A stretch of DNA of 64,000 nt, from assembly GCA_019745275.1 (NCBI GenBank), contig JAIETJ010000012.1:1-64000 (forward strand), read 5' to 3'. The notes beneath the pieces were generated by a model, which worked only from the letters and a program-made list of their open reading frames with translations, was not told the origin of the DNA and searched no databases. Below are positions 44,369-56,440 of this stretch, piece after piece (positions within the stretch are counted from its first letter, which is position 1; every line of letters starts with the position of its first letter). The position numbers and the translations under genes are program-made. The stretch is from Pseudomonadaceae bacterium (GTDB taxonomy: Bacteria; Pseudomonadota; Gammaproteobacteria; Pseudomonadales; Pseudomonadaceae).

Positions 44369-44730
44369 CTAACGTCACGAATTTCTCACGCTCCGGTCTT
44401 TATGATTGGATGGCTCAGCGAGTTTCGGCAGTTGCCTTGGCAGCTTATTTCCTGTTCTTGATTGGCTTTATGTTGGCTAATCCAGGTTTGAGCTATGCCG
44501 ACTGGCATGGGCTGTTCTCCTCCACCTGTATGCGTATTTTCAGTCTGCTGGCTCTAGTGGCGCTTGGCGTTCACGCATGGGTTGGCATGTGGACAATTTC
44601 CACCGACTACCTAACGCCGATGGCGCTGGGTAAGTGGGCGACTGTTGTGCGGTTTCTCTTTCAAGGAACGTGTGGCGTTGCCATGTTTACGTTCTTTGTT
44701 TGGGGTGTGCAGATTCTTTGGGGTATCTGA
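44362..44730 (+). CDS. sdhD: Succinate dehydrogenase membrane anchor subunit
   Basis: SdhD is the second membrane anchor of complex II. It has 122 residues and three helices, with YDWMAQRVSAVALAAYF at the start and VALGVHAWVGMWTISTDY with the haem-region His and the quinone-site Asp-Tyr pair. The ATG at 44362 overlaps sdhC by 7 bp; the track's start two codons earlier is less likely. Confidence 0.95.
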   Translation: MVTNVTNFSRSGLYDWMAQRVSAVALAAYFLFLIGFMLANPGLSYADWHGLFSSTCMRIFSLLALVALGVHAWVGMWTISTDYLTPMALGKWATVVRFLFQGTCGVAMFTFFVWGVQILWGI

Positions 44731-44733
44731 TTC

Positions 44734-46503
44734 ATGGCTAATTTAAGTACGCTTTCATTCGACGCCATCATCATTGGTGGTGGCGGTGCCGGCATGCGTG
44801 CCGCGCTGCAACTGGCTCAAGGCGGCCACAAGACCGCTGTGATCACCAAGGTCTTTCCAACGCGCTCGCACACCGTATCTGCTCAAGGTGGCATCACCTG
44901 CGCAATCGCTTCCGCCGACCCGCAAGACGATTGGCGCTGGCACATGTACGACACCGTTAAAGGCTCTGATTATATCGGCGACCAAGACGCCATCGAATAC
45001 ATGTGTTCGGTAGGGCCAGAAGCAGTGTTCGAACTTGAACACATGGGTCTGCCTTTCTCACGTACCGAGCAGGGTCGTATTTATCAGCGCCCCTTCGGTG
45101 GTCAATCAAAGGGCCCGGATAACCCGACTCAAGCAGCCCGTACCTGCGCAGCCGCTGACCGTACTGGTCATGCGCTTCTGCACACGCTGTATCAGGCCAA
45201 CCTGAAGGCCAACACGGTTTTCTTGAACGAATGGTACGCAGTTGACTTGGTAAAAAACCAAGACGGTGCTTTCGTTGGTGTTATTGCGATTTGCATTGAA
45301 ACCGGTGAGACCTCATTCATTCGCGCCAAGGCCACCGTTCTGGCTACCGGTGGTGCGGGTCGCATCTACTCATCTACCACCAATGCCCTGATTAATACCG
45401 GCGACGGTGTCGGCATGGCGCTGCGTGCTGGCGTGCCGGTGCAAGACATCGAAATGTGGCAGTTCCATCCAACCGGTATTGCTGGTGCGGGCGTACTGGT
45501 CACTGAAGGTTGCCGCGGTGAAGGCGGTTATCTGATTAATAAGCACGGCGAACGTTTTATGGAACGCTATGCCCCGAACGCCAAAGACTTGGCCGGTCGC
45601 GACGTTGTGGCTCGTTCCATGGTTAAAGAAATCATTGCCGGTAACGGTTGTGGTCCTGATGGCGATCACGTGTTGCTCAAACTTGATCACCTCGGTGAAG
45701 AAGCACTGCATCGTTTACTGCCAGGTATTTGCGAGTTGTCGAAGACCTTCGCGCACGTCGATCCAGTTAAAGCACCAGTGCCAGTAGTGCCTACTTGCCA
45801 CTACATGATGGGCGGTGTGCCGACCAATATTCATGGTCAGGCCATCACTCAGGTCGACGGCGAAGACAAAATTATTGACGGCCTCTTTGCTGTGGGTGAA
45901 GTGGCTTGCGTATCGGTGCACGGCGCTAACCGTTTGGGCGGCAATTCCTTGCTCGACTTGGTGGTGTTTGGTCGCGCTACTGGTCTGCACTTGGAAAAAT
46001 CCTTGCGCGAAGGTGTTGATCACCTAGCTGCCAGTCAAACCGATATCGACGCTGCCATGGCGCGTTTGAATGGTCTGAATACCCGTACTACCGGCGAAGA
46101 CGTAGCAACTTTGCGTAAAGAACTGCAAAGCTGCATGCAGAACTACTTCGGCGTTTTCCGTACTGGCGAATACATGCAAAAGGGTATCGCTCAGTTGGCC
46201 GACCTTCGTGTGCGTATTGCTAACGTGAAAATCAACGATAAGAGCCAGGCGTTTAACACCGCACGGATCGAAGCGTTGGAATTGCAGAATCTGCTGGAAG
46301 TAGCTGAAGCGACGGCCATTGCTGCTGAAGAGCGTAAAGAATCGCGCGGTGCTCACGCCCGTGAAGACTTCGAAGATCGTGATGATGTGAACTGGCTTTG
46401 CCACTCACTGTACTTCCCGGGCGATAAACGTGTCAGCAAGCGCGCAGTTAACTTCGCGCCGAAGATCGTGCCAGCATTTGAACCGAAGATTCGGACTTAT
46501 TAA
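44734..46503 (+). CDS. sdhA: Succinate dehydrogenase flavoprotein subunit
   Basis: SdhA oxidises succinate to fumarate with covalently bound FAD. It has 589 residues. [14 protein letters not shown] binds FAD; the His in [11 protein letters not shown] is the flavinylation site; the active-site regions [12 protein letters not shown] and [10 protein letters not shown] and the Arg in RDVVARSM are present, and [18 protein letters not shown] is near the C-terminal side. It begins 3 bp after sdhD. Confidence 0.98.
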   Translation: MANLSTLSFDAIIIGGGGAGMRAALQLAQGGHKTAVITKVFPTRSHTVSAQGGITCAIASADPQDDWRWHMYDTVKGSDYIGDQDAIEYMCSVGPEAVFELEHMGLPFSRTEQGRIYQRPFGGQSKGPDNPTQAARTCAAADRTGHALLHTLYQANLKANTVFLNEWYAVDLVKNQDGAFVGVIAICIETGETSFIRAKATVLATGGAGRIYSSTTNALINTGDGVGMALRAGVPVQDIEMWQFHPTGIAGAGVLVTEGCRGEGGYLINKHGERFMERYAPNAKDLAGRDVVARSMVKEIIAGNGCGPDGDHVLLKLDHLGEEALHRLLPGICELSKTFAHVDPVKAPVPVVPTCHYMMGGVPTNIHGQAITQVDGEDKIIDGLFAVGEVACVSVHGANRLGGNSLLDLVVFGRATGLHLEKSLREGVDHLAASQTDIDAAMARLNGLNTRTTGEDVATLRKELQSCMQNYFGVFRTGEYMQKGIAQLADLRVRIANVKINDKSQAFNTARIEALELQNLLEVAEATAIAAEERKESRGAHAREDFEDRDDVNWLCHSLYFPGDKRVSKRAVNFAPKIVPAFEPKIRTY

Positions 46504-46514
46504 GGGTGGTAGCT

Positions 46515-47219
46515 ATGTTGTTAGTTAGTGTTTATCGCTACAACCCGGACCAAGATGCCGCACCCTTCATGCAGGATTTTCAAGTCGATACCGGTGGTAA
46601 AGACTTGATGGTGCTGGATGTGTTGGCACTGGTTAAGGAACAAGACGAAAGCATGTCCTATCGCCGTTCTTGTCGTGAAGGAGTTTGCGGCTCCGATGGC
46701 ATGAATATGAACGGCAAAAACGGCTTGGCTTGCGTCACGCCATTGTCCGACGTGGTTAAAGGCAACAAGCTGGTAGTGCGTCCGCTGCCTGGCTTGCCAG
46801 TTATTCGTGACCTAGCCGTCGACATGAGCATCTTCTACAAGCAGTACGAAAAAGTTCAGCCGTACTTGCAGAATGACACTCCGGCTCCTGGCATTGAGCG
46901 TCTGCAATCACCGGCTGAGCGGGAAAAGATCGACGGGTTGTACGAGTGCATTCTGTGCGCGTGCTGCTCAACTTCTTGCCCGTCGTTCTGGTGGAACCCA
47001 GATAAATTCCTGGGCCCAGCTGCGTTACTGCAGGCGTATCGCTTTTTGGCCGATAGCCGGGACACTAAAACTGAAGAGCGTCTAGCTGCTTTGGACGACC
47101 CGTTCAGTGTGTTCCGCTGCCGCGGCATCATGAACTGCGTAAGCGTTTGCCCTAAAGGTCTTAACCCGACCAAGGCAATCGGCCACATCCGCAACATGTT
47201 GCTGCAATCGGCTACCTGA
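46515..47219 (+). CDS. sdhB: Succinate dehydrogenase iron-sulfur subunit
   Basis: SdhB transfers electrons from FAD to quinone through three clusters: 2Fe-2S (CREGVCGSDGMNMNG), 4Fe-4S (CILCACCSTSCP) and 3Fe-4S (CRGIMNCVSVCPKGL). It has 234 residues from the ATG at 46515; the track's GTG at 46506 adds three residues. The gap to sucA is 246 bp, unusually long for this cluster. Confidence 0.97.
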   Translation: MLLVSVYRYNPDQDAAPFMQDFQVDTGGKDLMVLDVLALVKEQDESMSYRRSCREGVCGSDGMNMNGKNGLACVTPLSDVVKGNKLVVRPLPGLPVIRDLAVDMSIFYKQYEKVQPYLQNDTPAPGIERLQSPAEREKIDGLYECILCACCSTSCPSFWWNPDKFLGPAALLQAYRFLADSRDTKTEERLAALDDPFSVFRCRGIMNCVSVCPKGLNPTKAIGHIRNMLLQSAT

Positions 47220-47465
47220 TTTTTTGCTTTAACCGTTACACACTGCGGATCTGCAGTTACTTGCAGGCCGCAGTTTAAATAGAGTGCAGCTCACAAAGCA
47301 GCGCTTTTATATGTCGACTATATGACGACCAGCAGGGGCATCCGGGCTGGTACCCGGGCTATCTGCAGGATCCGTGGTGGCACTACTTAGTCGCTACTTT
47401 GGGCTGAGTGTGTGCTTTGCTGCGTATCTACGCCGATGGTGTCCCCTTATCGAGGGTGACCGAGC
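47220..47465 (+). promoter_or_regulatory. sucA leader region, candidate structured RNA
   Basis: This 246-bp gap separates sdhB from sucA. It contains TCCGGG...CCCGGG (about 47341-47358) and CTGCAG/TGCAG hairpin options. Pseudomonads have a described sucA-II RNA motif upstream of sucA, and this is the expected place; I could not match the model by eye. One frame is open for a Trp/Pro-rich stretch (HPGWYPGYLQDPWWHY) but has no start codon. Confidence 0.4.
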
Positions 47466-50297
47466 ATGCAAGAAAGCGTGATGCAGCGCATGTGGGACAG
47501 TTCCCACCTATCCGGTGGTAATGCGGCCTATGTGGAAGAGCTCTATGAGCTTTACCTGCACGATCCTAACGCTGTGCCAGATGAATGGCGCACCTATTTC
47601 CAGAAGTTGCCGGCGGACGGCAGTTCTGTCACCGACGTTTCGCACTCAACAGTGCGCGATCACTTCGTTCTATTGGCCAAAAATCAGCGACGCGCCCAAC
47701 CGGTATCGGCTGGCAGCGTAAGTTCGGAGCATGAAAAGAAGCAGGTAGAAGTCCTGCGACTGATTCAGGCTTACCGGATGCGTGGCCACCAAGCCGCAAC
47801 GCTTGACCCGTTAGGTTTATGGCAACGCACAGCGCCGGATGATCTGTCCATTGATCACTATGGCCTGACGGCTGCCGACCTAGATACCACCTTCCATACG
47901 GGCGGACTGTGTATCGGTAAAGAAGAAGCGAGCTTGCGTGAAATCCACGATGCGTTACGGCAAACCTATTGCCGGACCATTGGTGCTGAATTTACCCATA
48001 TTGTCGACTCTGAGCAGCGTAAGTGGTTTCAGCAGCGCCTTGAAAGTGTGCGTGGTCGGCCACAGATCCCCTCTGAGGCGCAAAGCCATTTGCTTGAGCG
48101 TTTAACTGCCGCTGAAGGTTTGGAAAAGTACTTGGGTACTAAGTATCCGGGCACCAAGCGTTTTGGGTTGGAAGGTGCGGAAAGTCTAATTCCGATGCTT
48201 GATGAAGTGATTCAGCGTTCCGGTTCGTACGGCGCCAAAGAAATCATCATCGGCATGGCGCACCGTGGTCGCCTGAACGTACTGGTGAACACCTTCGGTA
48301 AGAATCCGCGGGACCTGTTTGACGAGTTTGAAGGCAAGAAGAAAGACGATCTTGGCTCTGGCGACGTTAAATACCACCAAGGTTTCTCATCTAATGTAAT
48401 GACCACTGGTGGCGAAGTTCACTTGGCGATGGCTTTTAACCCATCGCACTTGGAAATCGTTTCGCCAGTAGTTGAAGGCTCGGTTCGCGCCCGCCAAGAT
48501 CGCCGTTTAGATGCTACTGGTGACAAAGTTTTGCCGGTGTCACTGCACGGTGATGCGGCATTCGCCGGTCAAGGCGTGGTGATGGAAACCTTCCAGATGT
48601 CGCAGACTCGTGGTTTTAAAACGGGCGGCACCATCCACATCGTGATCAACAACCAAGTTGGCTTCACCATCAGCAATCCGGAAGACTCGCGCTCCACCGA
48701 GTACTGCACCGACGTTGCCAAGATGATTCAAGCGCCAATCTTGCACGTCAACGGCGATGACCCAGAAGCGGTCCTGTTCGTTACCCAGCTGGCTGTCGAT
48801 TACCGCATGCAGTTTAAGCGTGACGTGGTCCTCGACCTGGTTTGCTACCGTCGTCGCGGCCACAATGAGGCCGATGAGCCAAGTGGTACGCAACCGATTA
48901 TGTATCAGCAAATCAGCAAGCAGCGCACCACGCGTGAACTGTATGCCGAAGCACTGATCGAGTTGGGTAGCCTCAATAATGAGGCCGTACAAACCAAGGT
49001 AGATGATTACCGCAATGCGCTGGATAACGGTTTACATGTAGTTAAAAGCTTGGTTAAAGAGCCTAACAGCGAATTGTTCGTCGATTGGCGCCCATATCTA
49101 GGTCACGCATGGAATGCCCGCCACGACACCCGCTTCGAACTGAAAACCATGCAAGATCTGGCCAACAAAATGTTGGAAACTCCAGATGGCTTTATCGTCC
49201 AGCGACAAGTTTCGAAGATCCTCGAAGATCGACAAAAAATGACTGCCGGCGCCTTACCGATCAACTGGGGTTACGCTGAAACTTTGGCGTATGCGACCTT
49301 GTTGTTTGAAGGCCATTCGATTCGCATAACCGGTCAGGATGTTGGTCGTGGCACCTTCTCGCACCGTCATGCGGCGCTACACAACCAGAAGGATGGCTCG
49401 ACCCATATTGCCTTGCAGCATTTGTTTAAAGATCAACCCCGTTTTGATCTGTATGACTCCTTGCTCTCTGAAGAAGCGGTACTGGCCTTTGAATATGGCT
49501 ATGCCACTACCACGCCAAGCGCGCTGGTCATCTGGGAAGCGCAGTTTGGCGATTTCGCCAACGGGGCCCAGGTGGTATTCGACCAATTCATCTCCAGTGG
49601 TGAGCACAAATGGGGCCGTCTCTGCGGTTTGACCATGCTGCTTCCGCATGGCTATGAAGGGCAGGGGCCGGAGCACTCCTCGGCGCGTTTAGAGCGTTAC
49701 TTGCAATTGTGCGCCGAGCACAACATGCAGGTGTGTGTGCCAACCACCCCGGCGCAGGTTTACCACATGCTGCGCCGCCAGGTGATTCGCCCGCTGCGTA
49801 AGCCTTTGGTCGCATTGACGCCTAAGTCGCTGTTGCGGCATAAGTTAGCCATCTCGACGCTAGAGGAGTTAGCTGAAGGTTCGTTCCAGACCGTTTTGGG
49901 TGAAATAGACGCGCTCGATCCGAAGAAAGTTGAGCGGTTGGTGTTGTGCAGTGGCAAGGTTTATTACGATTTGCTTGAGAAGCGTCGTAGCGAAGGCCGC
50001 GAAGATATCGCCATCGTGCGTTTGGAGCAGTTGTATCCGTTCCCAGAAGATGACCTCACCGACATCTTGGCACCGTACAAAAACCTCAAGCACATTGTTT
50101 GGTGTCAGGAAGAGCCAATGAACCAGGGTGCATGGTATTGCAGTCAGCATCACATGCGCCGCGTGGCTACAGCGCATAAGAAGGCGCTGTTCCTTGAGTA
50201 CGCAGGTCGTGACGCTTCGGCGGCACCGGCTTGTGGTTACGCCTCGATGCACGCGGAACAGCAGGCGAAACTGCTGCAAGATGCTTTTACTGTTTAA
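47466..50297 (+). CDS. sucA: 2-oxoglutarate dehydrogenase E1 component
   Basis: SucA decarboxylates 2-oxoglutarate using thiamine diphosphate and passes succinyl to E2. It has 943 residues: an N-terminal E2-binding segment (MQESVMQRMWDSSHLSGGNAAYVE), the ThDP-binding region (GMAHRGRLNVL, NPSHLEIVSPVVEG, HGDAAFAGQGVV, INNQVGFTIS), then the transketolase-like C-terminal half (GQDVGRGTFSHRHA, LPHGYEGQGPEHSSARLERY). It is the first gene of sucAB-lpdG. Confidence 0.98.
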   Translation: MQESVMQRMWDSSHLSGGNAAYVEELYELYLHDPNAVPDEWRTYFQKLPADGSSVTDVSHSTVRDHFVLLAKNQRRAQPVSAGSVSSEHEKKQVEVLRLIQAYRMRGHQAATLDPLGLWQRTAPDDLSIDHYGLTAADLDTTFHTGGLCIGKEEASLREIHDALRQTYCRTIGAEFTHIVDSEQRKWFQQRLESVRGRPQIPSEAQSHLLERLTAAEGLEKYLGTKYPGTKRFGLEGAESLIPMLDEVIQRSGSYGAKEIIIGMAHRGRLNVLVNTFGKNPRDLFDEFEGKKKDDLGSGDVKYHQGFSSNVMTTGGEVHLAMAFNPSHLEIVSPVVEGSVRARQDRRLDATGDKVLPVSLHGDAAFAGQGVVMETFQMSQTRGFKTGGTIHIVINNQVGFTISNPEDSRSTEYCTDVAKMIQAPILHVNGDDPEAVLFVTQLAVDYRMQFKRDVVLDLVCYRRRGHNEADEPSGTQPIMYQQISKQRTTRELYAEALIELGSLNNEAVQTKVDDYRNALDNGLHVVKSLVKEPNSELFVDWRPYLGHAWNARHDTRFELKTMQDLANKMLETPDGFIVQRQVSKILEDRQKMTAGALPINWGYAETLAYATLLFEGHSIRITGQDVGRGTFSHRHAALHNQKDGSTHIALQHLFKDQPRFDLYDSLLSEEAVLAFEYGYATTTPSALVIWEAQFGDFANGAQVVFDQFISSGEHKWGRLCGLTMLLPHGYEGQGPEHSSARLERYLQLCAEHNMQVCVPTTPAQVYHMLRRQVIRPLRKPLVALTPKSLLRHKLAISTLEELAEGSFQTVLGEIDALDPKKVERLVLCSGKVYYDLLEKRRSEGREDIAIVRLEQLYPFPEDDLTDILAPYKNLKHIVWCQEEPMNQGAWYCSQHHMRRVATAHKKALFLEYAGRDASAAPACGYASMHAEQQAKLLQDAFTV

Positions 50298-50339
50298 CAT
50301 CCTCGCCCAGAACGAACCGAATTTAAGGAATTACAGACA

Positions 50340-51542
50340 ATGGCTATCGAAATTAAAGCCCCGACTTTCCCTGAGTCGATTGCTGACGGCACTGTCGCTA
50401 CTTGGCACAAACAACCGGGTGATGCGGTTAAACGTGATGAGCTGTTGGTTGATATCGAAACCGATAAAGTGGTTTTGGAAGTGGTTTCGCCGGCCGATGG
50501 CGTGCTGGTTAGCGTACTGAAAAATGAAGGTGACACTGTTCTTTCGGCAGAACTTATTGCCATGGTTGAAGCAGGCGCGGTAGCTGCGGCTCCAAGTGCT
50601 GCCCCGGTGGCCGCACAAGCAGCAGCCCCTGCGACGGCTGAGTTGTTGGCAGCGCCAGCGGCACGCAAGCTGGCCGAAGAAAATGGCATCGACATGAGCA
50701 CCATTGCCACCACCGGTAAAGATGGTCGCGTTACTAAAGAAGACGTAGTAGCCGCCATCGCGGCGAAAAAAGCCGCCCCCGTTGCTGCTGTTAAGGCACC
50801 TGCGGCTGCCGTTGTCGCCGTGCCAACCGAGGCCGGTGATCGGGTTGAGAAGCGCGTACCGATGACCCGTGTGCGGGCTACCGTTGCCAAGCGGCTGGTT
50901 GAAGCGCAATCGAACATGGCGATGCTGACCACCTTCAACGAAGTCGACATGACCGAAGTCATGGCCCTGCGCTCCAAGTACAAAGACTTATTCGAGAAGT
51001 CTCATAACGGTGTACGCCTAGGCTTTATGTCTTTCTTCGTGAAGGCGGCCACCGAAGCGCTGAAACGCTTCCCAGCGGTCAACGCTTCGATCGACGGTAC
51101 TGACATCGTTTATCACGGCTATGCCGACGTGGGTGTTGCCGTGTCCAGTGATCGTGGCTTGGTAGTTCCAGTTCTGCGTAACGCAGAACTCATGAGCTTG
51201 GCTGAAATCGAAGGCGGTATCGCCACCTTCGGCCAGAAAGCCCGCGACGGCAAACTGTCGATGGACGACATGACTGGCGGCACTTTCACCATCACCAACG
51301 GTGGTACTTTTGGTTCGATGATGTCGACGCCGATCGTCAACCCGCCGCAGGCAGCGATTTTGGGCATGCACAACATTCTGCAGCGGCCAATGGCAATCAA
51401 TGGACAGGTGGTCATTCGGCCAATGATGTACTTGGCGCTGTCTTACGATCACCGTTTGATCGATGGCAAAGAAGCAGTGACCTTCCTGGTTACTATCAAG
51501 AACCTGTTGGAAGATCCGGCGCGTTTGCTACTGGACATCTAA
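50340..51542 (+). CDS. sucB: Dihydrolipoyllysine succinyltransferase E2 component
   Basis: SucB forms the core of the 2-oxoglutarate dehydrogenase complex. It has 400 residues: a lipoyl domain with the lipoylated Lys in ETDKVVLEV (about residue 43), an Ala/Pro-rich linker, a peripheral-subunit-binding domain ([20 protein letters not shown], about 105-140), a second linker, and the catalytic domain ending with [13 protein letters not shown] (active His and Asp). It starts 42 bp after sucA. Confidence 0.98.
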   Translation: MAIEIKAPTFPESIADGTVATWHKQPGDAVKRDELLVDIETDKVVLEVVSPADGVLVSVLKNEGDTVLSAELIAMVEAGAVAAAPSAAPVAAQAAAPATAELLAAPAARKLAEENGIDMSTIATTGKDGRVTKEDVVAAIAAKKAAPVAAVKAPAAAVVAVPTEAGDRVEKRVPMTRVRATVAKRLVEAQSNMAMLTTFNEVDMTEVMALRSKYKDLFEKSHNGVRLGFMSFFVKAATEALKRFPAVNASIDGTDIVYHGYADVGVAVSSDRGLVVPVLRNAELMSLAEIEGGIATFGQKARDGKLSMDDMTGGTFTITNGGTFGSMMSTPIVNPPQAAILGMHNILQRPMAINGQVVIRPMMYLALSYDHRLIDGKEAVTFLVTIKNLLEDPARLLLDI

Positions 51543-53042
<1,500 letters not shown>

Positions 53043-53047
53043 TCGCA

Positions 53048-53076
53048 AAACCGTAACTCGCAACTCGTAATTCGTA
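53048..53076 (+). repeat. Short 7-bp tandem repeat after lpdG
   Basis: About four consecutive 7-bp units (consensus GTAACTC: cGTAACTC, GCAACTC, GTAATTC, GTAAAAA) start within 10 bp of the lpdG stop and run into an A-rich stretch. This is simple-sequence repetition of unknown effect. Confidence 0.6.
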
Positions 53077-53104
53077 AAAAATAAAAATAATCGCGGCTAG
53101 CGGA

Positions 53105-53138
53105 CCGTGCTGAGTCTGGTTGGTAAGACTCAGCACGG
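53105..53138 (+). promoter_or_regulatory. 13-bp hairpin in the lpdG-sucC gap
   Basis: CCGTGCTGAGTCT pairs perfectly with AGACTCAGCACGG around an 8-nt loop. No U-tract follows (AATGATTG), so it is more likely an mRNA-processing or stability element than a terminator. A weaker GGCGC/GCGCC pair follows at 53182-53206. Pseudomonads have a described sucC RNA motif in the sucC leader, which may correspond to the latter part. Confidence 0.6.
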
Positions 53139-53242
53139 AATGATTGTCGTACTGTTCTGATCACGCAAAGTAGTCCCAGGTGGCGCCGCGTCACAAGCGC
53201 AGCGCCGTATGCGCAATACTTAAACGAAGACGGTAGATAAGC

Positions 53243-54409
53243 ATGAATCTCCACGAGTATCAGGGTAAACAGCTGTTCGCTGAGTATGGTCTGCCGGTGT
53301 CGATTGGTTTTGCTGTAGACACCCCAGAAGCAGCCGCCGAAGCGTGCGATAAAATTGGCGGCACCGAATGGGTGGTTAAAGCTCAGGTGCATGCTGGTGG
53401 TCGCGGCAAGGCGGGCGGCGTAAAGCTGGTTCGCAACAAGGAAGATGCCAAGGCATTCGCGCAAGCCTGGCTGGGTAAGCGTCTAGTCACTTATCAGACT
53501 GATGCCACAGGCCAGCCAGTAACCAAAATCTTGGTTGAATCCTGCACCGACATCGCCAAAGAACTCTATCTCGGCGCTGTAGTCGATCGCTCTAGCCGTC
53601 GTATTGTATTTATGGCCTCCACCGAAGGTGGCGTGGATATCGAGAAAATCGCCCACGACACGCCGGAAAAAATCCTCAAAGCCAGCATTGATCCGCTGGT
53701 TGGTGCGCAGCCTTACCAAGGTCGCGAACTGGCATTCCAATTGGGTCTGGTTGGCGATCAAGTTAAGCAGTTCACCCATATTTTTGTGGGCTTGGCTAAG
53801 TTGTTCCAAGACTACGATCTAGCCCTGCTGGAAGTGAATCCGCTGGTGATCAAGGCCGATGGCAATCTGCATTGCCTGGATGCCAAGATTAATATCGACA
53901 GCAACGCCATGTATCGCCAGCCGAAACTGCGCGCCATGCACGACCCTTCACAAGACGATCCGCGTGAAGCGCACGCCGCCAAGTTCGAACTGAACTACGT
54001 GGCTTTGGATGGCAACATTGGCTGCATGGTCAACGGTGCTGGCTTGGCCATGGGCACCATGGATATCGTCAATTTGCATGGCGGTAAACCGGCCAACTTC
54101 CTCGATGTGGGCGGCGGAGCCACCAAAGAGCGAGTAACCGAAGCGTTCAAGATTATTCTTTCCGACAGCAATGTGGCCGCGGTATTGGTGAATATCTTCG
54201 GTGGCATTGTGCGTTGTGACATGATTGCCGAAGGCATCATTGGCGCAGTGAAAGAAGTTGGGGTGAAAATTCCGGTGGTCGTGCGTCTTGAAGGCAACAA
54301 CGCCCAATTGGGCGCCAAGGTACTGGCTGACAGCGGTTTAAATATTATCGCGGCAACGAGTTTGACCGATGCGGCGCAACAAGTTGTTAAAGCTGCGGAG
54401 GGCAAATAA
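53243..54409 (+). CDS. sucC: Succinyl-CoA synthetase beta subunit
   Basis: SucC is the nucleotide-binding and succinate subunit of the ADP-forming succinyl-CoA synthetase. It has 388 residues with an ATP-grasp domain ([42 protein letters not shown]) and the C-terminal [18 protein letters not shown] and [14 protein letters not shown] segments. It overlaps sucD by 1 bp (TAATG). Confidence 0.98.
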   Translation: MNLHEYQGKQLFAEYGLPVSIGFAVDTPEAAAEACDKIGGTEWVVKAQVHAGGRGKAGGVKLVRNKEDAKAFAQAWLGKRLVTYQTDATGQPVTKILVESCTDIAKELYLGAVVDRSSRRIVFMASTEGGVDIEKIAHDTPEKILKASIDPLVGAQPYQGRELAFQLGLVGDQVKQFTHIFVGLAKLFQDYDLALLEVNPLVIKADGNLHCLDAKINIDSNAMYRQPKLRAMHDPSQDDPREAHAAKFELNYVALDGNIGCMVNGAGLAMGTMDIVNLHGGKPANFLDVGGGATKERVTEAFKIILSDSNVAAVLVNIFGGIVRCDMIAEGIIGAVKEVGVKIPVVVRLEGNNAQLGAKVLADSGLNIIAATSLTDAAQQVVKAAEGK

Positions 54410-55290
54410 TGAGCGTCCTGATCAATAAAGACACCAAGGTTATCTGTCAGGGTATTACCGGCTCGCAAGGTAGTTTCCACACCCAGCAAGCTATCGAGTA
54501 CGGCACCAAGATGGTCGGCGGCGTGACACCAGGCAAGGGCGGCACCACCCACCTTGATTTGCCAGTGTTCAACACCGTGAAAGACGCAGTAGCTGCAACT
54601 GGCGCCACGGCCAGCGTGATCTACGTCCCTGCACCGTTTTGTAAAGACTCGATCCTGGAAGCAGCGTTCGGAGGCATCAAGCTGATCGTCTGCATCACCG
54701 AAGGTATAGCCACCCTCGATATGCTGGAAGCCAAGGTCAAGTGCGACGAGTTAGGCGTAGTGCTGATCGGCCCTAACTGCCCAGGCGTGATCACTCCAGG
54801 CGAATGCAAGATCGGCATCATGCCCGGTCACATTCACTTGCCGGGCAAGGTCGGGATCGTTTCGCGCTCCGGCACCCTGACCTATGAAGCCGTTAAGCAA
54901 ACCACCGACGCAGGCTTTGGCCAGTCGACGTGCGTAGGCATTGGTGGTGACCCGATTCCGGGTTCGAACTTTATCGACATCCTCAAACTGTTCCAAGCCG
55001 ACCCTAAGACCGAAGCGATCGTAATGATCGGTGAAATCGGCGGTTCAGCTGAGGAGGAGGCCGCCGCTTACATCAAAGCCCACGTTACCAAGCCGGTTGT
55101 ATCTTATATTGCGGGTGTAACAGCACCTGCCGGTAAGCGCATGGGCCACGCCGGAGCGATCATTTCCGGCGGCAAGGGAACGGCAGACGAGAAGTTCGCT
55201 GCCTTGCAGGATGCCGGGGTTAAAACCGTGCGTTCGTTGGCCGATATTGGTTCTGCCTTGGCCGAACTAACCGGCTGGCCGGTTAAGTAA
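54409..55290 (+). CDS. sucD: Succinyl-CoA synthetase alpha subunit
   Basis: SucD binds CoA and carries the phosphohistidine. It has 293 residues. The CoA-binding fold begins [34 protein letters not shown] is typical, and the active His is in [12 protein letters not shown] (about residue 246). A strong terminator follows, ending the sucABlpdGsucCD block. Confidence 0.98.
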   Translation: MSVLINKDTKVICQGITGSQGSFHTQQAIEYGTKMVGGVTPGKGGTTHLDLPVFNTVKDAVAATGATASVIYVPAPFCKDSILEAAFGGIKLIVCITEGIATLDMLEAKVKCDELGVVLIGPNCPGVITPGECKIGIMPGHIHLPGKVGIVSRSGTLTYEAVKQTTDAGFGQSTCVGIGGDPIPGSNFIDILKLFQADPKTEAIVMIGEIGGSAEEEAAAYIKAHVTKPVVSYIAGVTAPAGKRMGHAGAIISGGKGTADEKFAALQDAGVKTVRSLADIGSALAELTGWPVK

Positions 55291-55306
55291 GACTGTGCAG
55301 TGACAG

Positions 55307-55334
55307 AAAAAGGCCACCCTCGGGTGGCCTTTTT
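55307..55334 (+). terminator. Terminator after sucD
   Basis: AAAAAGGCCACCC, a 2-nt loop and GGGTGGCCTTTTT form a strong rho-independent terminator 17 bp after the sucD stop. The 188-bp gap to the next gene holds nothing else I can name. Confidence 0.95.
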
Positions 55335-55478
55335 GATTTACAGGTAAAAAATATCGTCGGCCTCGTTGCTAGAGGCTCGCGTAGCTTTTTTGCGCAGCAG
55401 TCTTCAGCCTGCTTTTATGCCTGAGAGGTGGTTCAGCGGTTATGATGCGCGCCTGTTTTTGATCCTGAGAATTAATCT

Positions 55479-55946
55479 GTGAGTGATAACTCTATTGCTG
55501 GCCGCGCCCAGCAGTTCTTATCCGCTTTGCGCCATTGTCAGGTGTTGGGTATTCAAGTCCATGAAGCGCTGCCGAGTGGTTTAACCCTGCGCTTACCCTA
55601 CAGTGGGAAAATCATCGGCAATCCAGAGACCGGCGTTATTCATGGCGGAGCGCTCACCACGTTGATGGATACCACCTGTGGCATCGCAACGGTGTGTGTA
55701 CTCCCGGAGTTTGAAATCTGCCCGACCATTGATCTGCGTATCGATTACATGCGCGCCGCCGCACCCAATAAAGACGTGTTTGGCTTCGCAGAGTGTTATC
55801 GCGTGACGCCAACGATTATCTTTGTGCGTGGTTATGCCTACCAAGATGACCCGCTGGAGCCTATCGCCCACGTGGTGGGTACGTTTATGCGCATGGGTAA
55901 GGGTGCCCTGCCAAGTAAGCCGACACCTGCTGGGAGCCTCACATGA
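55479..55946 (+). CDS. PaaI-family hotdog thioesterase, first of a tandem pair
   Basis: This 155-residue hotdog-fold protein has the thioesterase motif NPETGVIHGGALTTLMDTTCG (His-Gly-Gly followed by Asp/Glu on the next helix) and DLRIDYMRAA. It is predicted to hydrolyse an acyl-CoA thioester; the acyl group is unknown. It starts with GTG and overlaps the second thioesterase by 4 bp. Confidence 0.92.
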   Translation: MSDNSIAGRAQQFLSALRHCQVLGIQVHEALPSGLTLRLPYSGKIIGNPETGVIHGGALTTLMDTTCGIATVCVLPEFEICPTIDLRIDYMRAAAPNKDVFGFAECYRVTPTIIFVRGYAYQDDPLEPIAHVVGTFMRMGKGALPSKPTPAGSLT

Positions 55947-56413
55947 GCGATTTAAACTTCAATCAGTTGGTGCGCCAATCACAAGAGCAAAATGACTTTG
56001 CTGCACTGCTTCAGTTGATCCCCTATGCCCAGTTGATTGGCATCGAGTGCTTACGCCTGGGGGACGATTTGGTGTTTAAGTTACCCGTCAATCCGGACAA
56101 TATTGGTAATCCAATTCTGCCGGCTATTCATGGCGGGGTGATCGCCGGTTTTATGGAGCATGCGGCGATCCTGCATTTGTTGATGTTTATGGGGATTCCA
56201 CATTTACCTAAAATCATCGACTTCTCGATAGATTACCTACGAGCGGGGCATTATCGTGACACCTACTGCCAGTGCCGAGTGTGGCGTCAAGGTCGACGGG
56301 TGGCGAATGTGGCTATTACCGCTTGGCAAACCACGCAAACCGAGCCTATTGCCACTGCGCGTGGTCACTTTAAAGTCGATGAGCCTTATGTTGCGCCGGC
56401 AGATGCCGGCTAA
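55943..56413 (+). CDS. PaaI-family hotdog thioesterase, second of a tandem pair
   Basis: This 156-residue hotdog protein, a diverged paralogue of the gene before it, has NPILPAIHGGVIAGFMEHAAIL in the equivalent place and DFSIDYLRAGHYRD. The Asp following HGG in copy 1 is Glu here. The 4-bp overlap suggests a heteromeric enzyme or coordinated expression. Confidence 0.9.
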   Translation: MSDLNFNQLVRQSQEQNDFAALLQLIPYAQLIGIECLRLGDDLVFKLPVNPDNIGNPILPAIHGGVIAGFMEHAAILHLLMFMGIPHLPKIIDFSIDYLRAGHYRDTYCQCRVWRQGRRVANVAITAWQTTQTEPIATARGHFKVDEPYVAPADAG

Positions 56414-56440
56414 CCTAGGCGCAATTACAAGGAATTTTCG

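Noticed and set aside
55360-55478. Riboswitch-like CTGAGAGGTGG word upstream of the thioesterase
   Set aside because: It recalls a TPP riboswitch CTGAGA box, but no other conserved element or fold is present and the genes are not thiamine-related.
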